Assembly (NCBI GenBank): GCA_029263315.1
Contig: JAJCXR010000038.1
Coordinates: forward strand, 62,001 to 126,000
Direction of reading: 5' to 3'
Length of the DNA: 64,000 bases
From: Acidobacteriota bacterium
GTDB lineage: Bacteria > Acidobacteriota > Thermoanaerobaculia > Multivoradales > J023
Position 1 is the stretch's first letter. Each line of letters starts with the position of its first letter. The notes beneath the pieces are model-generated. The model had not been told where the DNA came from. It searched no databases and was given only the letters and a program-made list of their open reading frames with translations. Shown piece by piece: positions 50,517-59,394 of the stretch. The translations under genes were made by a program, and so were the position numbers.

Positions 50517-50955
50517 GAAGCAAGAGAATTCTAGAAATGCCGTTGCTGCGCCGCTGCTTTGCGCCCTCTGAAGCAGGGCGACAAGGAAGAGTCCTTGGCA
50601 AAAGACTCAGACTATGAAACTATGCGCTCAGCGGCAGGGACTTGCTTTTTAGAGTATGTCGACCGGCCGTCACCTGACCGAGCCCACCTAGGCTCGAGCG
50701 GCGGCCTCACCGGCTAGTCCTCCGTTACCCCTCCTTTTTTCCAGCCGGATCATCGAGTGACCTGACTTCGATACCGAGCTTCTGGAACCTTCAACACCCG
50801 ATTGGATCGTGATCGCGCCGAGAGCTGAGCCTGCCCATCCGGCGGCCGCCTGACGCACACATCCCAGATCTCCACGCGGAATCTGACGGTTGCACTGCAT
50901 CTCCACGAAGCCTGGCTAGGTCTATCTGTGTCCTCAGAAAGATAGTGTGTTTTCT
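50517..50955. other. intergenic region between BlaI operon and DEAD-box helicase
   Basis: About 440 bases between divergent genes. Apart from a weak hairpin around 50551-50571 (cgccct/agggcg) I see no gene. It probably holds the helicase promoter and a long leader, as found for cold-regulated helicases, though no cold box can be identified by eye. Confidence 0.35.
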
Positions 50956-52497
50956 ATGGCCTTTTCTTTTTCCGATCTTCACCCCAGCATTCGACGTGCC
51001 GTCGACGACCTGGGTTTCGATCAACCTACCCCTATTCAACGGGACTCGATCCCGCCGGCCCTCGAGGGCCGCAATCTCCTCGCCTGTGCGATGACCGGCA
51101 GCGGCAAGACCGCGGCCTTCCTGATTCCCATCATCGAGCGTTTGCGCACCCAGAGCCCTGGTACAACCCGGGCCTTGGTGCTCACCCCGACCCGTGAGCT
51201 GGCGGCGCAGATCGTCGAAAGCTTCCAAGGTCTGGCCCGCCATACCCGCCTCAAGGCGGCGGCGGTTTACGGTGGCGTCGGCATGAAGCCCCAGGAGCAA
51301 GCCTTCCGCCGTGGGGTGGATATCATCGTGGCCTGTCCCGGGCGTCTGCTCGACCACTTCCAGTATGACTACGCCACCTTGAGAGGTCTCGAGGTTTTGG
51401 TGCTCGACGAGGCGGATCGCATGTTGGACATGGGTTTCTTGCCGGATATCCGGCGCGTCCTGCGGCACATTCCAAAGGTGTCGCAGACCCATCTCTTCTC
51501 GGCCACCATGCCGGCACCCATCGTCGATCTGTCCCGTAAGTTGATGGACAACCCGAAGAAGATCAACATCGAGCGCAAGTCGGCGCCGGCCACGGGTGTC
51601 ACCCAGGCCATCTTCAAGGTGCGACAAGACCTCAAATCGGCTCTGCTCCATGCCCTGCTGGAGCAGTTGGATATCGGCAGCATGCTGGTCTTTACCCGCA
51701 CCAAGCATCGGGCAGATCGGCTCACCAAGTTTCTGGTGAAAAAGGGCGTCGCCGCCGAACGCATCCACGGCAACCGCAGCCAGGCCCAACGTACCAAGGC
51801 CCTGGCGGCCTTCAAGAATCACCAGGTCCAAGTGCTGGTCGCCACCGACATCGCAGCCCGAGGCATCGATGTCGAGGCGTTGTCCCATGTCGTCAACTTC
51901 GATGTTCCGAATATGCCGGAGGACTACATTCACCGGGTCGGTCGTACGGCGCGGGCACAAGCCACCGGTGAGGCTTTCACCTTCGTGTCGCCGCAGGAGA
52001 CCAACGACTTGCGGGCCATCGAGCGTGCGGTGGGCAAACGCATCCCGGTGCGTACCCTCGAAGGCTTCGACTTCAACGCCAAGCCGACGGAGAAGCTGGA
52101 GATCCCGATCGCCGATCGCATCGCCGCCATCCGCGCCCGCAAGGCCGACGAGCGGGCCAGGTCCAGGGCCAAAAACGCTGCCAAGGGCGGTGGCAATGGT
52201 CCCTCGAGAAGTCGTGGCGCCGGCCAAGGCCGGCGGCGTGACGAAGCCGGCGGCAGCACCCATGCCGAGGGTGCGGCCAGCCGCACTCGCCGCCGCCGCA
52301 GCGATGGTGGCCGTCCCGGGGAATCCCGTCCGGCCACCTCAGCGAATGCCCGGCCCTCGCGGGACGGCAACCGCAGCTCAGCTCAGGACAACCGGTCCAG
52401 CCAAGCCAGGCCCAATACCCCGCGTCCCAACCGGGCCGATGGTGGTGGTCCGAGGACCAGCAGGGGGCCAGGCCGTCGTGGCTCGGTCCAACGCTGA
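50956..52497 (+). CDS. DEAD-box RNA helicase, RhlE-like
   Basis: A 513-residue protein with all DEAD-box motifs: Q motif region FDQPTPIQRDSIP, motif I AMTGSGKTAAF, Ia PTRELAAQ, II VLDEADRMLDMGF, III FSATMP, and in the C lobe ATDIAARGIDVE and HRVGRTARA. From about residue 390 on a basic, Gly/Ser/Arg-rich tail (RSRGAGQGRRRDEAGG, RTRRRRSDGGRPGESRP) would bind RNA without sequence preference. RhlE-type helicases act in ribosome assembly and RNA decay. ATG 50956 fits the family N-terminus (MAFSFSDLHPSI). A strong terminator follows at 52545. Confidence 0.94.
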   Translation: MAFSFSDLHPSIRRAVDDLGFDQPTPIQRDSIPPALEGRNLLACAMTGSGKTAAFLIPIIERLRTQSPGTTRALVLTPTRELAAQIVESFQGLARHTRLKAAAVYGGVGMKPQEQAFRRGVDIIVACPGRLLDHFQYDYATLRGLEVLVLDEADRMLDMGFLPDIRRVLRHIPKVSQTHLFSATMPAPIVDLSRKLMDNPKKINIERKSAPATGVTQAIFKVRQDLKSALLHALLEQLDIGSMLVFTRTKHRADRLTKFLVKKGVAAERIHGNRSQAQRTKALAAFKNHQVQVLVATDIAARGIDVEALSHVVNFDVPNMPEDYIHRVGRTARAQATGEAFTFVSPQETNDLRAIERAVGKRIPVRTLEGFDFNAKPTEKLEIPIADRIAAIRARKADERARSRAKNAAKGGGNGPSRSRGAGQGRRRDEAGGSTHAEGAASRTRRRRSDGGRPGESRPATSANARPSRDGNRSSAQDNRSSQARPNTPRPNRADGGGPRTSRGPGRRGSVQR

Positions 52498-52544
52498 TTC
52501 GGGGCAGGCGCTCGGCTGATCGGTCGAGCGGCCGAAGAAGATAG

Positions 52545-52585
52545 AAAAAAGCGGACATCGGCTGAGGCCGGTGTCCGCTTTTTTT
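52545..52585. terminator. Rho-independent terminator after DEAD-box helicase
   Basis: AAAAAAGCGGACA-tCGGC pairs with (G)CCG-GTGTCCGCTTTTTT: a GC-rich stem of about 11 bp with A-run before and seven T after (52579-52585). It terminates the helicase transcript and, being symmetrical, probably also the convergent esterase transcript from 53917. Confidence 0.9.
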
Positions 52586-52756
52586 GTGCCCTCTGATCCC
52601 GAAGGAATACTCCCTATGAGCCCGGGGTCAGGAGCGCAGCGACGCCACCTCGGGCAAAGCTTCGTTGCCCGAGGGGCAAGATCGCGCTGGCCGCTGCCTT
52701 CGCCACGCTGTCCTCGTCACGCTGTCCTCATCACTCTGCCATTGCCCCGCCGCGTG

Positions 52757-53917
52757 TCAGTTTTCAGCGGGGGCCACGATCTCCGCTTGGCGACAGTCGG
52801 TGCAATGTACATCGTCCACCGGCTTGCCCGCCGCCAGGTCAGCCACCCAGTCGCGCATCCGCACACCATCGACGTGGTAGGTGTAGAAATCCGGCCGCAA
52901 CAGGATGGTGTGGAGCTCACCACCGGCGATGAAGGAACGGAACCCGGGCACCTCGGCGCGGATGTCTGCCTGGTTGGCTTGCAGCAGCTCCAGGAGAGAG
53001 TCCGCCTCGACCTCTGCCAGGCCGAGGAATTTCTTCTGCACATCGTCTTCGGCGGTGTCGTATTGGGCGAAGGTGATGTTGGGTTGATGCGCCGCGGCCA
53101 CCGCGAAGAGGGCTTCGAAGTCGAGATCCTGTGACTCCATGCTGGCGAATTCAGGGATGTCCGACAGGGCGGGTAGGGTGCCCCACTGTTCGTGGGGTGG
53201 CACGGCGCCAAAACCCCGATAGCCGCCGGAGCCGTCGCCCAATTGCACGATTCTGGCCTCGGGGTGCAGCTCTGCCAGGCGCATGGCGTAGTAGGGGGAC
53301 GGAATAGACCCGGCGCTGCTACCGGTGACCAGGATGAATTGCGGCGCCGTCAGCTGCGCCGTGGTCCAATCGAGCACCGCCTGCACGTTGGCCAATCCCT
53401 GGAACCGAACCGTCAGCGGGTGGGCTTCGTGACCTTCGTAGGCCGGAGCTTCATAGGTGACCACCCGGTCTCCCAAGTGCACGTCGCCGGTGCAATAGGG
53501 GGCCAGGACCACGGTGTAGTCGGCGAAGGGGTTCTCGGGATGGTCGAAGGCAAAGATGCCATGACGGCTGGCCGGGTCGAAGGTCGCCAAGTTGACGCGA
53601 TAGCTCGGGTCCCCATCGGCATCGCAGGTGGCGGCATTCCAGCAGGCGCCGCCGCCCTGCAAGAAAAAGACCCAACGGCTGGCGTCCCCCGGGCGAACAT
53701 AGAAATGGTAGGGGCTGCCGTCGGAGCAAGTCGTCTCACCCCCCGGCTTGAAGACGTTCCAGCCGTCCTCGAGCTGGCTGGCGGCGTCTGCGGGGGCCGA
53801 GGCTGCGGCGACGGTGGTCGAGTCTTCGGGTGGCAGCTCGCACTCCTGGGAACAGGCGACAAGGCAGACGATGGGCAAGAGCAAAACCGCTCGTGGGCTG
53901 CGATGGATGGCTGGCAT
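52757..53917 (-). CDS. pectinacetylesterase-family lipoprotein
   Basis: A 386-residue protein. The signal peptide ends in a lipobox (PIVCLVACS). The pectinacetylesterase/NOTUM family core is recognisable: CSDGSPYHFYVRPGD, VFFLQGGGACWNAATCD, APYCTGDVHLGD and the nucleophile elbow VTGSSAGSIPSPYYA with Ser as nucleophile. Late His in GGELHTILLRPDFYTY is the expected triad His. The enzyme is an alpha/beta hydrolase that removes acyl groups, most often acetyl from polysaccharide. Native substrate unknown. ATG 53917 follows GGAGAT. Confidence 0.88.
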   Translation of the reverse strand: MPAIHRSPRAVLLLPIVCLVACSQECELPPEDSTTVAAASAPADAASQLEDGWNVFKPGGETTCSDGSPYHFYVRPGDASRWVFFLQGGGACWNAATCDADGDPSYRVNLATFDPASRHGIFAFDHPENPFADYTVVLAPYCTGDVHLGDRVVTYEAPAYEGHEAHPLTVRFQGLANVQAVLDWTTAQLTAPQFILVTGSSAGSIPSPYYAMRLAELHPEARIVQLGDGSGGYRGFGAVPPHEQWGTLPALSDIPEFASMESQDLDFEALFAVAAAHQPNITFAQYDTAEDDVQKKFLGLAEVEADSLLELLQANQADIRAEVPGFRSFIAGGELHTILLRPDFYTYHVDGVRMRDWVADLAAGKPVDDVHCTDCRQAEIVAPAEN

Positions 53918-53991
53918 GGTCGATCTCCGCGGGTGGTTGACGAAGCGCCGATCCTACTGCATCAGCCCACCCCATCCGTCCATTACCTACC

Positions 53992-54194
53992 TAGTGTCCA
54001 TCCCCAAACTCGCCCCAACGCTCCTAGGTCGATCTAAATCCCTTGGTATCAAGGTTTGATCCCGATCCCTTTGCCCCACGGCTCAGACAGCACTCCGTCC
54101 GTGCGCGCCCGAAGGGCCTCCCGCTAGCACCAATTTCGGTAAAACGGGACGGGGACTAGCTAGGGCTCTGACAGCAGGCCAGTCGAAGGGGCTG
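53992..54194 (+). repeat. dispersed intergenic repeat, copy B
   Basis: Same block order as 5152-5410 but without that copy's central ~60 bases: tagtgtcca-tcccc joins directly to aaactcgccccaacgct. The dyad reads CCTTGGTATCAAGG (54041-54054) where copy A has CATTGATATCAATG, so the outer arm changed A:T to C:G on both sides. The cggctcagacagcactcc block is identical in both. It ends 33 bases before the ATG of the AbiGi-like gene. Confidence 0.75.
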
Positions 54195-54227
54195 CTAGAC
54201 TCCGACTTCCAGCGGCCCCGTGGCTAG

Positions 54228-55115
54228 ATGATGAAGAGGAGGCAAGGTATGAGGCGACGCGCCGCGATGATCGGCAACTCCGTCCACCGACGGCAGCTCT
54301 TCCATTGGATCGGTTGCCATTTGGAAAGTGATAAGGATCTTTCCAAAGGGCAGCGCCGTTTGGCCTACCTCGAGTGCCTAAGGGATTCCCTCGACCATGG
54401 CCTGTGGCTGACCCGTTCCTCGCAAGAGCTCGACGCTGACCATGCTGGGCACAGCCCCAAGCAAATTCAACCGATGGTGTGTTTTACCGACAACCGTCTG
54501 TCGGAGTGCGCTTACCATGCCCAAAATTACGGCAAGCTGGGCTTGGGATTCCCCAAGAGATTTGTCGTCGACAATTTCGGCGGGCCGGTCAATTACGTCA
54601 GCCACAAGACCCGTCGCAACCTCTACTTCAAGTACTTCTACGAGCTACAGGAACATCTGCAAGCGGCCGGGACCGATCCGGCGTTGATCCAGAAGCTGGG
54701 CTATTTGATGTCCTTCCTCAAGCCCATCTCGCAGCGTCGGAAACGGCCGCCGCCGGATCCTCTGGCCCCGGCAGAACCAACCCCTCCGCCCGGTGCTCCC
54801 AAGACCCGCAAGCCGAAGCCGGAAGGGGTGCGCAATTACGGACCGCCATTGACCTATCTGGTGGAGAACGAGTGGCGCATCGTGGCGGACCGTGAAGTGA
54901 TCCGACGCCTCAAACTGCGGCCCCATGCGCGGTTCGAAGAAGGGGTCTTCGAAACCTATCTGCTGGCCTACAAACCGCTGAAAGACTTGTTTTCGGTTGT
55001 CTTCCCCGATCGTCAAACGCTGCAAATGGCCTTGGCCGACGAGGACCTCAGGCGGCGGCTGATCGACTCACCTCGAACCAACATCTACGTGCTCGATGAG
55101 GTTCACGAGCTCTGA
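54228..55115 (+). CDS. candidate AbiGi-type abortive-infection protein
   Basis: A 295-residue soluble protein. The segment PMVCFTDNRLSECAYHAQNYG, continuing GKLGLGFPKRFVVDNFGGPVNYV, resembles the AbiGi family pattern (P-M-V-C-F-x-D-x-x-L-S, YG-x-x-G-x-G-x-x-K, PV-x-Y-V), as does LVENEWRIVADREV later on. A Pro/Lys-rich insert (PDPLAPAEPTPPPGAPKTRK) separates the two halves. AbiGi is annotated as the antitoxin-side partner of the AbiG phage-abortive system of lactococci, but no AbiGii partner is adjacent: flanking genes are an esterase and a DUF3179 protein. The match is from memory of the family pattern, so confidence is moderate. ATG 54228 is the first of several Met; 54249 is possible. Confidence 0.5.
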   Translation: MMKRRQGMRRRAAMIGNSVHRRQLFHWIGCHLESDKDLSKGQRRLAYLECLRDSLDHGLWLTRSSQELDADHAGHSPKQIQPMVCFTDNRLSECAYHAQNYGKLGLGFPKRFVVDNFGGPVNYVSHKTRRNLYFKYFYELQEHLQAAGTDPALIQKLGYLMSFLKPISQRRKRPPPDPLAPAEPTPPPGAPKTRKPKPEGVRNYGPPLTYLVENEWRIVADREVIRRLKLRPHARFEEGVFETYLLAYKPLKDLFSVVFPDRQTLQMALADEDLRRRLIDSPRTNIYVLDEVHEL

Positions 55116-55136
55116 AGGACATCGTCGGACGACGGC

Positions 55137-56273
55137 TCAATCAGGGGCACCGCCGGGCTCGCTGGCCCGGTTTGGCTTCGAGCAAATCTCGGTCTTGGGA
55201 TAGAAACGGGACCAAATACCCCAGTAGATCGGGCTGGCGGCCACCGGCTCCAAGCGCATTCCGGTCAGCGGGCCAGCCACCGCTTTGCCGCGCTGCCAGT
55301 CCCAGCGGCTGCCGGTGGCAAGGTCCCGCAGATCAGACTCCGCCGTCGGTCCGTCGGAGGCATGCCACCAAACAAATTCCAAGGCTTGGTCGTTGAAGCG
55401 GGGACGGACGACCACCAGGCGCGTGCGGCTGGACGCCGGGGCAATGGCCAGCAGTGCTTCCCCGGCCAGCTCGAAGGGCAGCAGAGTCGCTTCGTCCAAG
55501 GCTGCGATGGGGATGGCGACCGCCGCGTCGCGCCGCTCGAGGCCCAGCACCAGGGTCTTTTCCGGCAGGCGACGATCACGGTTCTCGAACCATGGTAACC
55601 CGACAAAATCCCGCTCGTGATACGCCTGGTAAGGCGAGGCTTCCAGGGGCGGCTTGACCAGCACCAGGGTTTCCGGATGCAGCCGCCGCCAGTCGGACCA
55701 TGTGGTCAGCTGGGACGGGAGCTCGGTCAAGGTGGCCCCCGCAGACGGCCCGGCCATGGATTTGCCGTCGATTTGGCTCCACAGGGAGAGGGTCTGGCGG
55801 TCGTACATCACCAGGGCGCTGCGCCACAGCTTGCCGGAGACGCCAAAGGTGGTGGGTTGAGCGCTGTCGAGCGCCGGTCGGACGTACACGACGCCCGTGT
55901 GGGCCAGCGGTCACCAGGTGACGGCGACGGGTACCTCACCAAACCAGTCATTGACGATTTCGTGCCGGTCCAAGTGCCATAGGGAATACGCCTTGGCCTG
56001 GCCGTCGATGAGGACTCCAACCACCGCTTCGTCACCGGCCATGAAGGTGGCTTCGTCCGCCGTCGCCCACTCCGGTTGATCGATGGCCGGAATGCGATCG
56101 GGTCCCAAGAAGGCATGGATCTTGTCTCCCTGATGGCGGGAGATCTGGGGTAGATCCTGCCGCTGGACCGCCTCAGAGGTGCCGAGGGGCCGCAGCTTGA
56201 GGACAAAACAACCCTGCAGGACGACGGCGCAGGCGGCCAAGGTGAGGAGTTGGTGTCCAAGGGGTGGTCGCAT
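55137..56273 (-). CDS. DUF3179 lipoprotein with in-frame UGA at the conserved Cys
   Basis: Read through one UGA (55913-55911) this is a ~378-residue protein. ATG 56273 follows GGAGA; the signal peptide ends in a lipobox (AVVLQGC). The pre-stop part ends LDRHEIVNDWFGEVPVAVTW, and the same frame continues PLAHTGVVYVRP, LWRSALVMYDRQTLSLWSQI, AGPSAGATLTELPSQLTTW, the hallmark order of DUF3179. In that family the stop position is the first Cys of a conserved TYCPLC-like motif; the second Cys is Ala here. Nothing else interrupts 250 downstream codons. It is therefore either a recent nonsense mutant or a selenocysteine-type readthrough; if untranslated past the stop, the downstream ORF could begin at GTG 55889. 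Function of DUF3179 is unknown. Confidence 0.75.
55872..55910 (-). other. candidate stem-loop directly after the in-frame UGA
   Basis: On the minus strand CGCTGG (55909-55904) can pair with CCGGCG (55877-55872, one G-U), and ACACG (55900-55896) with CGTGT (55890-55886), leaving apical loop GGCGT 15 bases after the UGA. Position and a G at the start of the loop fit a bacterial SECIS, but GC-rich DNA forms such folds often by chance. Confidence 0.3.
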
Positions 56274-56679
56274 GGTGGTCTCCGCAGGGTGGGTGGCGAA
56301 CATAGAAGCTTTGACCAAACTACGGCGCGGCACGGCGATTGGATGTGGCCATGGCATCCCGCCAACCGAGCCGTCAACTTTGCTTGAGATCGATCGTCTC
56401 AGTGTCTGATCAAGACTTCAAGATGAGGTAAAAACCAACCGTATGGGTGGCCTTGAAAACTGCCTCGGATGATATTTTGAGGTCGGCGCAGAGTAGATGC
56501 TCGGCCCGTTCGGCGGGCGGCAAGGCGTCGAGGTGGGGGTGCTCCAGGGGAGCTCGCAGCCAGCGCTCGACCCCGGCAGCCATGCCGTTGGATATCTACC
56601 TGTGAACCTGTGCTTGAAATGGTGTCAGTGGTTGCTCTGACCCACATTTTGAATTTGTCTTGAGGACTAGGAGACTTGT
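56274..56679. other. intergenic region between DUF3179 and haloperoxidase genes
   Basis: About 400 bases between divergent genes. A 194-codon minus-strand frame crosses it and the start of the haloperoxidase gene but is Arg/Pro-rich with no ribosome-binding site, so I treat it as a shadow. Promoters for both neighbours must lie here; none is clear. Confidence 0.4.
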
Positions 56680-58395
56680 ATGACGATGAAGAAAACCCCC
56701 GAGGATACATTGCCCGCGGAGGTCGGCGCAGTATCGGCGTCGGAGACGCAGCCCAAGCTGGAGGTGTCGCGCCGAGGTGTGTTGCGAACCCTGGGTGGTC
56801 TGACCGGCGCCAGCCTGTTGGGTGGCGGCACCCTGGTGCTACCGAAAAGCGCCCGAGCGGCTGAGGTGGGGCCCCTGACCGGGGTGGGACGCGAGGCCGA
56901 GGTACGCATGCGGCGCATCGACGCCGCCGACTTCCAGGGTGCCAAGCCGGCTCCTGTCCTGGCCTGCAACGGCGACGAAGCACGTTACGCCAACCGCCTG
57001 GGCAACTTTTCGAAGACCCTGCCGCACAATGACTTGGGGGAGGTCGATGCCGCCGCCTACGATGCCTTCCTAGCCGCTTTGGACAGTGGCCAAGTGGTCG
57101 ATTTCGACGCCATCCCCAACGGCGGCCCCGGCAGGCTGGCCAATCCCCGTGCGGCCTATGCCTTTCCGCTCAGCGGGCTCGATTCCCACAAGGCCGATAT
57201 GCCTGCCGTGCATGCTTTCGACAGCGCCCGCCAAGGCGCCGAGGCAGGTGAGGTGTATTGGATGGCGGCGACCCGCGATGTGCGTTTCGATCGCTGGGAC
57301 AGCGATCCGCTGACCGTCACCGCGGCCGAGGATATGTCGCTCTTTTCCGACTTCTCCGGACCACGGGCGAGCACTGGTCAAGTCACCCCGAGCACTCTCT
57401 TCCGTGGCTTGACGGTCGGCGATACAACGGGGCCGTACATCTCGCAGTTTCTCTTCCGTGACGTTCCCTACGGCACCGGGGTCATCTCGCAGATGGCCCG
57501 CTTCCCGGAGCGCGGCACCGACTTCATGATCAACTACAACAACTGGCTGGGTATCCAGAATGGACAGCCCCCCACCCTTTCCAACAGCTTGCGGGACGGG
57601 GCCGCCTATATTCTCCGGCCCCGGGATCTGGCCGAGTACGTGCACGGGGACTATTCCTACCAGGCCTACCTCAACGCGGCACTCATCTGTTTGTCGCTCG
57701 ACGCCCTGGATCCCAATCCCTACTCGGTGGCAGTGCGTGAGGGGGGCTTCATCACCTTCGGTGGTGTTGCTATCCTAGATTTGGTGGCCCGAGCGGCTTT
57801 GAGCAGCTTGCGCGCCGCCTGGTTCCACAAGTGGCTGGTTCACCGCAAGCTGCGTCCGGAGGCCTTTGGCGGAGCCGTCCACAATACGCTGACCGGAGCC
57901 GCCACCTATCCGATCCATCCGGAGCTTCTCGGCTCGCCGGTGCTCGATGTGGTGCAACAGCAGCACGGTTCCTACTTGCTTCCCCAGGCTTTCCCCGAAG
58001 GCTCGCCCACCCATCCGTCGTACCCGGCGGGGCATGCGACCATCGCCGGTGCTTGCGTGACCGTCCTCAAGGCGTTCTTCCAAGAGGAGTACGTGTTCGA
58101 GGACCCGGTGGTGCCGCGGTCCAACGGTGTGGAGCTACGCCACTACGAAGGACCTGCCTTGACCCTTGGGGGCGAGCTCAACAAGCTGGCCAGCAACATC
58201 GCCCTGGGCCGCAACATCGCCGGGGTGCATTGGCGGGCCGACGGTGACGACGGCCTGGCGTTGGGGGAAACGATGGGATTGGCGCTGCTCCAGGATCACC
58301 TGCGGACGGTGGTGGAAGACGCCGCGGCCTTCGAGCTGACGCGATTCGACGGTACCCGGGTGCGGGTGAACGAAGACAGCGTCGTCCCGGCCTGA
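56680..58395 (+). CDS. Tat-exported vanadium-dependent haloperoxidase/PAP2-family protein
   Basis: A 571-residue protein. A twin-arginine signal (VSRRGVLRTLGGLTGASLLGG) directs export of a folded, cofactor-bearing enzyme. The vanadate/phosphate-binding residues of the haloperoxidase-acid phosphatase superfamily are seen: AWFHKWLVHRKLRPEAFGG (Lys, Arg), SPTHPSYPAGHATIAGAC (S-x-P-S-G/A-H) and NIALGRNIAGVHWRADGDDG (Arg, His). Spacing fits vanadium haloperoxidase-related proteins rather than small PAP2 phosphatases. Whether it halogenates or only dephosphorylates cannot be decided by eye. ATG 56680 follows AGGAG. Confidence 0.9.
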   Translation: MTMKKTPEDTLPAEVGAVSASETQPKLEVSRRGVLRTLGGLTGASLLGGGTLVLPKSARAAEVGPLTGVGREAEVRMRRIDAADFQGAKPAPVLACNGDEARYANRLGNFSKTLPHNDLGEVDAAAYDAFLAALDSGQVVDFDAIPNGGPGRLANPRAAYAFPLSGLDSHKADMPAVHAFDSARQGAEAGEVYWMAATRDVRFDRWDSDPLTVTAAEDMSLFSDFSGPRASTGQVTPSTLFRGLTVGDTTGPYISQFLFRDVPYGTGVISQMARFPERGTDFMINYNNWLGIQNGQPPTLSNSLRDGAAYILRPRDLAEYVHGDYSYQAYLNAALICLSLDALDPNPYSVAVREGGFITFGGVAILDLVARAALSSLRAAWFHKWLVHRKLRPEAFGGAVHNTLTGAATYPIHPELLGSPVLDVVQQQHGSYLLPQAFPEGSPTHPSYPAGHATIAGACVTVLKAFFQEEYVFEDPVVPRSNGVELRHYEGPALTLGGELNKLASNIALGRNIAGVHWRADGDDGLALGETMGLALLQDHLRTVVEDAAAFELTRFDGTRVRVNEDSVVPA

Positions 58396-58410
58396 GGACA
58401 GGGCGGCCCT

Positions 58411-58443
58411 ATGTCGACCACCTGCCGAGCGGGTGGTCGACAT
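58411..58443. terminator. long perfect hairpin after the haloperoxidase gene
   Basis: ATGTCGACCACC (58411-58422) and GGTGGTCGACAT (58432-58443) form a perfect 12-bp stem with a 9-base loop, extendable with ccc/ggg past one bulge. It lies 15 bases after the haloperoxidase stop. There is no T-tract, so it may act as an mRNA 3' stabiliser or Rho-dependent pause rather than an intrinsic terminator. Confidence 0.6.
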
Positions 58444-58479
58444 GGGTTGTCGATTCGCGACGTCAACGAGCTGGATACC

Positions 58480-58557
58480 TCAGCGTTGGGGCGAGTTTGT
58501 GGAGGCCGCGCACAGCCGAAGGGCTCCCGTCCCGCATCGTTTTCTGGGATGGACACC
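58480..58557 (-). repeat. dispersed intergenic repeat, copy C (inverted, partial)
   Basis: The reverse complement of this stretch matches the left third of copy A: gtgtcca, gatgcggg, gcgggagccct-cggctg and aaactcgccccaacgctga. The dyad and the right-hand blocks are absent. It lies between the convergent ends of the haloperoxidase and methyltransferase-like genes rather than in front of a gene. Confidence 0.75.
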
Positions 58558-58569
58558 AGCTCTAAGCGG

Positions 58570-59394
58570 TCACTTGCAGCCCTCGCCCCCGAGGGCTGCT
58601 TCCGTTTTGGCGAGAATCAGCATCTTCGACACCCGATCCCGTGGCCAACTACGACGAAACTCGACGACCCGGTGGGGTAGGTGGCTCAAACCATCGTAGT
58701 CGGTGAAACGGTCGTGCAGAGTGAAAGCTCCGATCGCCCGATCGCTCATCAGCTCGAGGATTTCGTCCAGGAAGTGATAGATCGACCAATGGAACCCAAC
58801 GGCGAAGAACGAATAGATGAAGTCGTAGGGCCCCGGCAGACCGGCCAATTTAGAATCCAGGTCGGCGGCGTCGAAGATCTGATAATTCTCGATCTCGTTG
58901 AAGATCAGCAACGACTCCAGGGCGCTCAAGTTGCCACAGAAGGAATCGTCGAATCGCGGCCCGGCCTTGGTGTACTTGGTGGAGTCGCCCGTGCTCTCAT
59001 ATAAATGAAAGGGCACGTCCTGCCAGTTGTTGGCCTTCTTCAGGAAGATGGTCGAGCGTCCGAGGCCCGGGCCGATGTCGAGCACTGCGGACGGTGTGCC
59101 GAGCTGCCGCAGATAGGGCTCCAGGGCCATGAATTCGCCCCAGGAGAGGCCGTTCTGGTTGAGCTCCCAGAAGCGCCTCGAGACTTCGTTGGAGCGCAGC
59201 AGGAACTGAGGCGAGATCAACTTGATGGCCTTCAAGAGATCCGGGGTCAGGGGAGGAGCCTTGAAGAAGAGCTCCTTTTCCGCCAGCTCAGGCTCGAGCT
59301 CCTTGAGGGAATGACCGATGCGAAGTCGTTTGCGAAGTTTGGTCTCGGCATGGTTCAGGTACCTCGACCACCGGCTCTGCTGGGAATCTGGCAT
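58570..59394 (-). CDS. SAM-dependent methyltransferase-like protein
   Basis: A 274-residue protein. ATG 59394 is favoured by AGGAG five bases upstream. The glycine-rich SAM motif is SAVLDIGPGLGRSTIFLKK near residue 105, with later strand motifs YDFIYSFFAVGFHWSIYHFLD and AIGAFTLHDRF in Rossmann order. The N-terminal ~90 residues (LISPQFLLRSNEVSRRFWEL) are helical and may bind substrate. It resembles class I methyltransferases sometimes found near polysaccharide genes, but nothing nearby indicates the substrate. Confidence 0.75.
   Translation of the reverse strand: MPDSQQSRWSRYLNHAETKLRKRLRIGHSLKELEPELAEKELFFKAPPLTPDLLKAIKLISPQFLLRSNEVSRRFWELNQNGLSWGEFMALEPYLRQLGTPSAVLDIGPGLGRSTIFLKKANNWQDVPFHLYESTGDSTKYTKAGPRFDDSFCGNLSALESLLIFNEIENYQIFDAADLDSKLAGLPGPYDFIYSFFAVGFHWSIYHFLDEILELMSDRAIGAFTLHDRFTDYDGLSHLPHRVVEFRRSWPRDRVSKMLILAKTEAALGGEGCK

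Noticed and set aside
50791..52263. 490-codon minus-strand ORF across the DEAD-box helicase
   Set aside because: Antisense to a complete DEAD-box protein; no recognisable domain.
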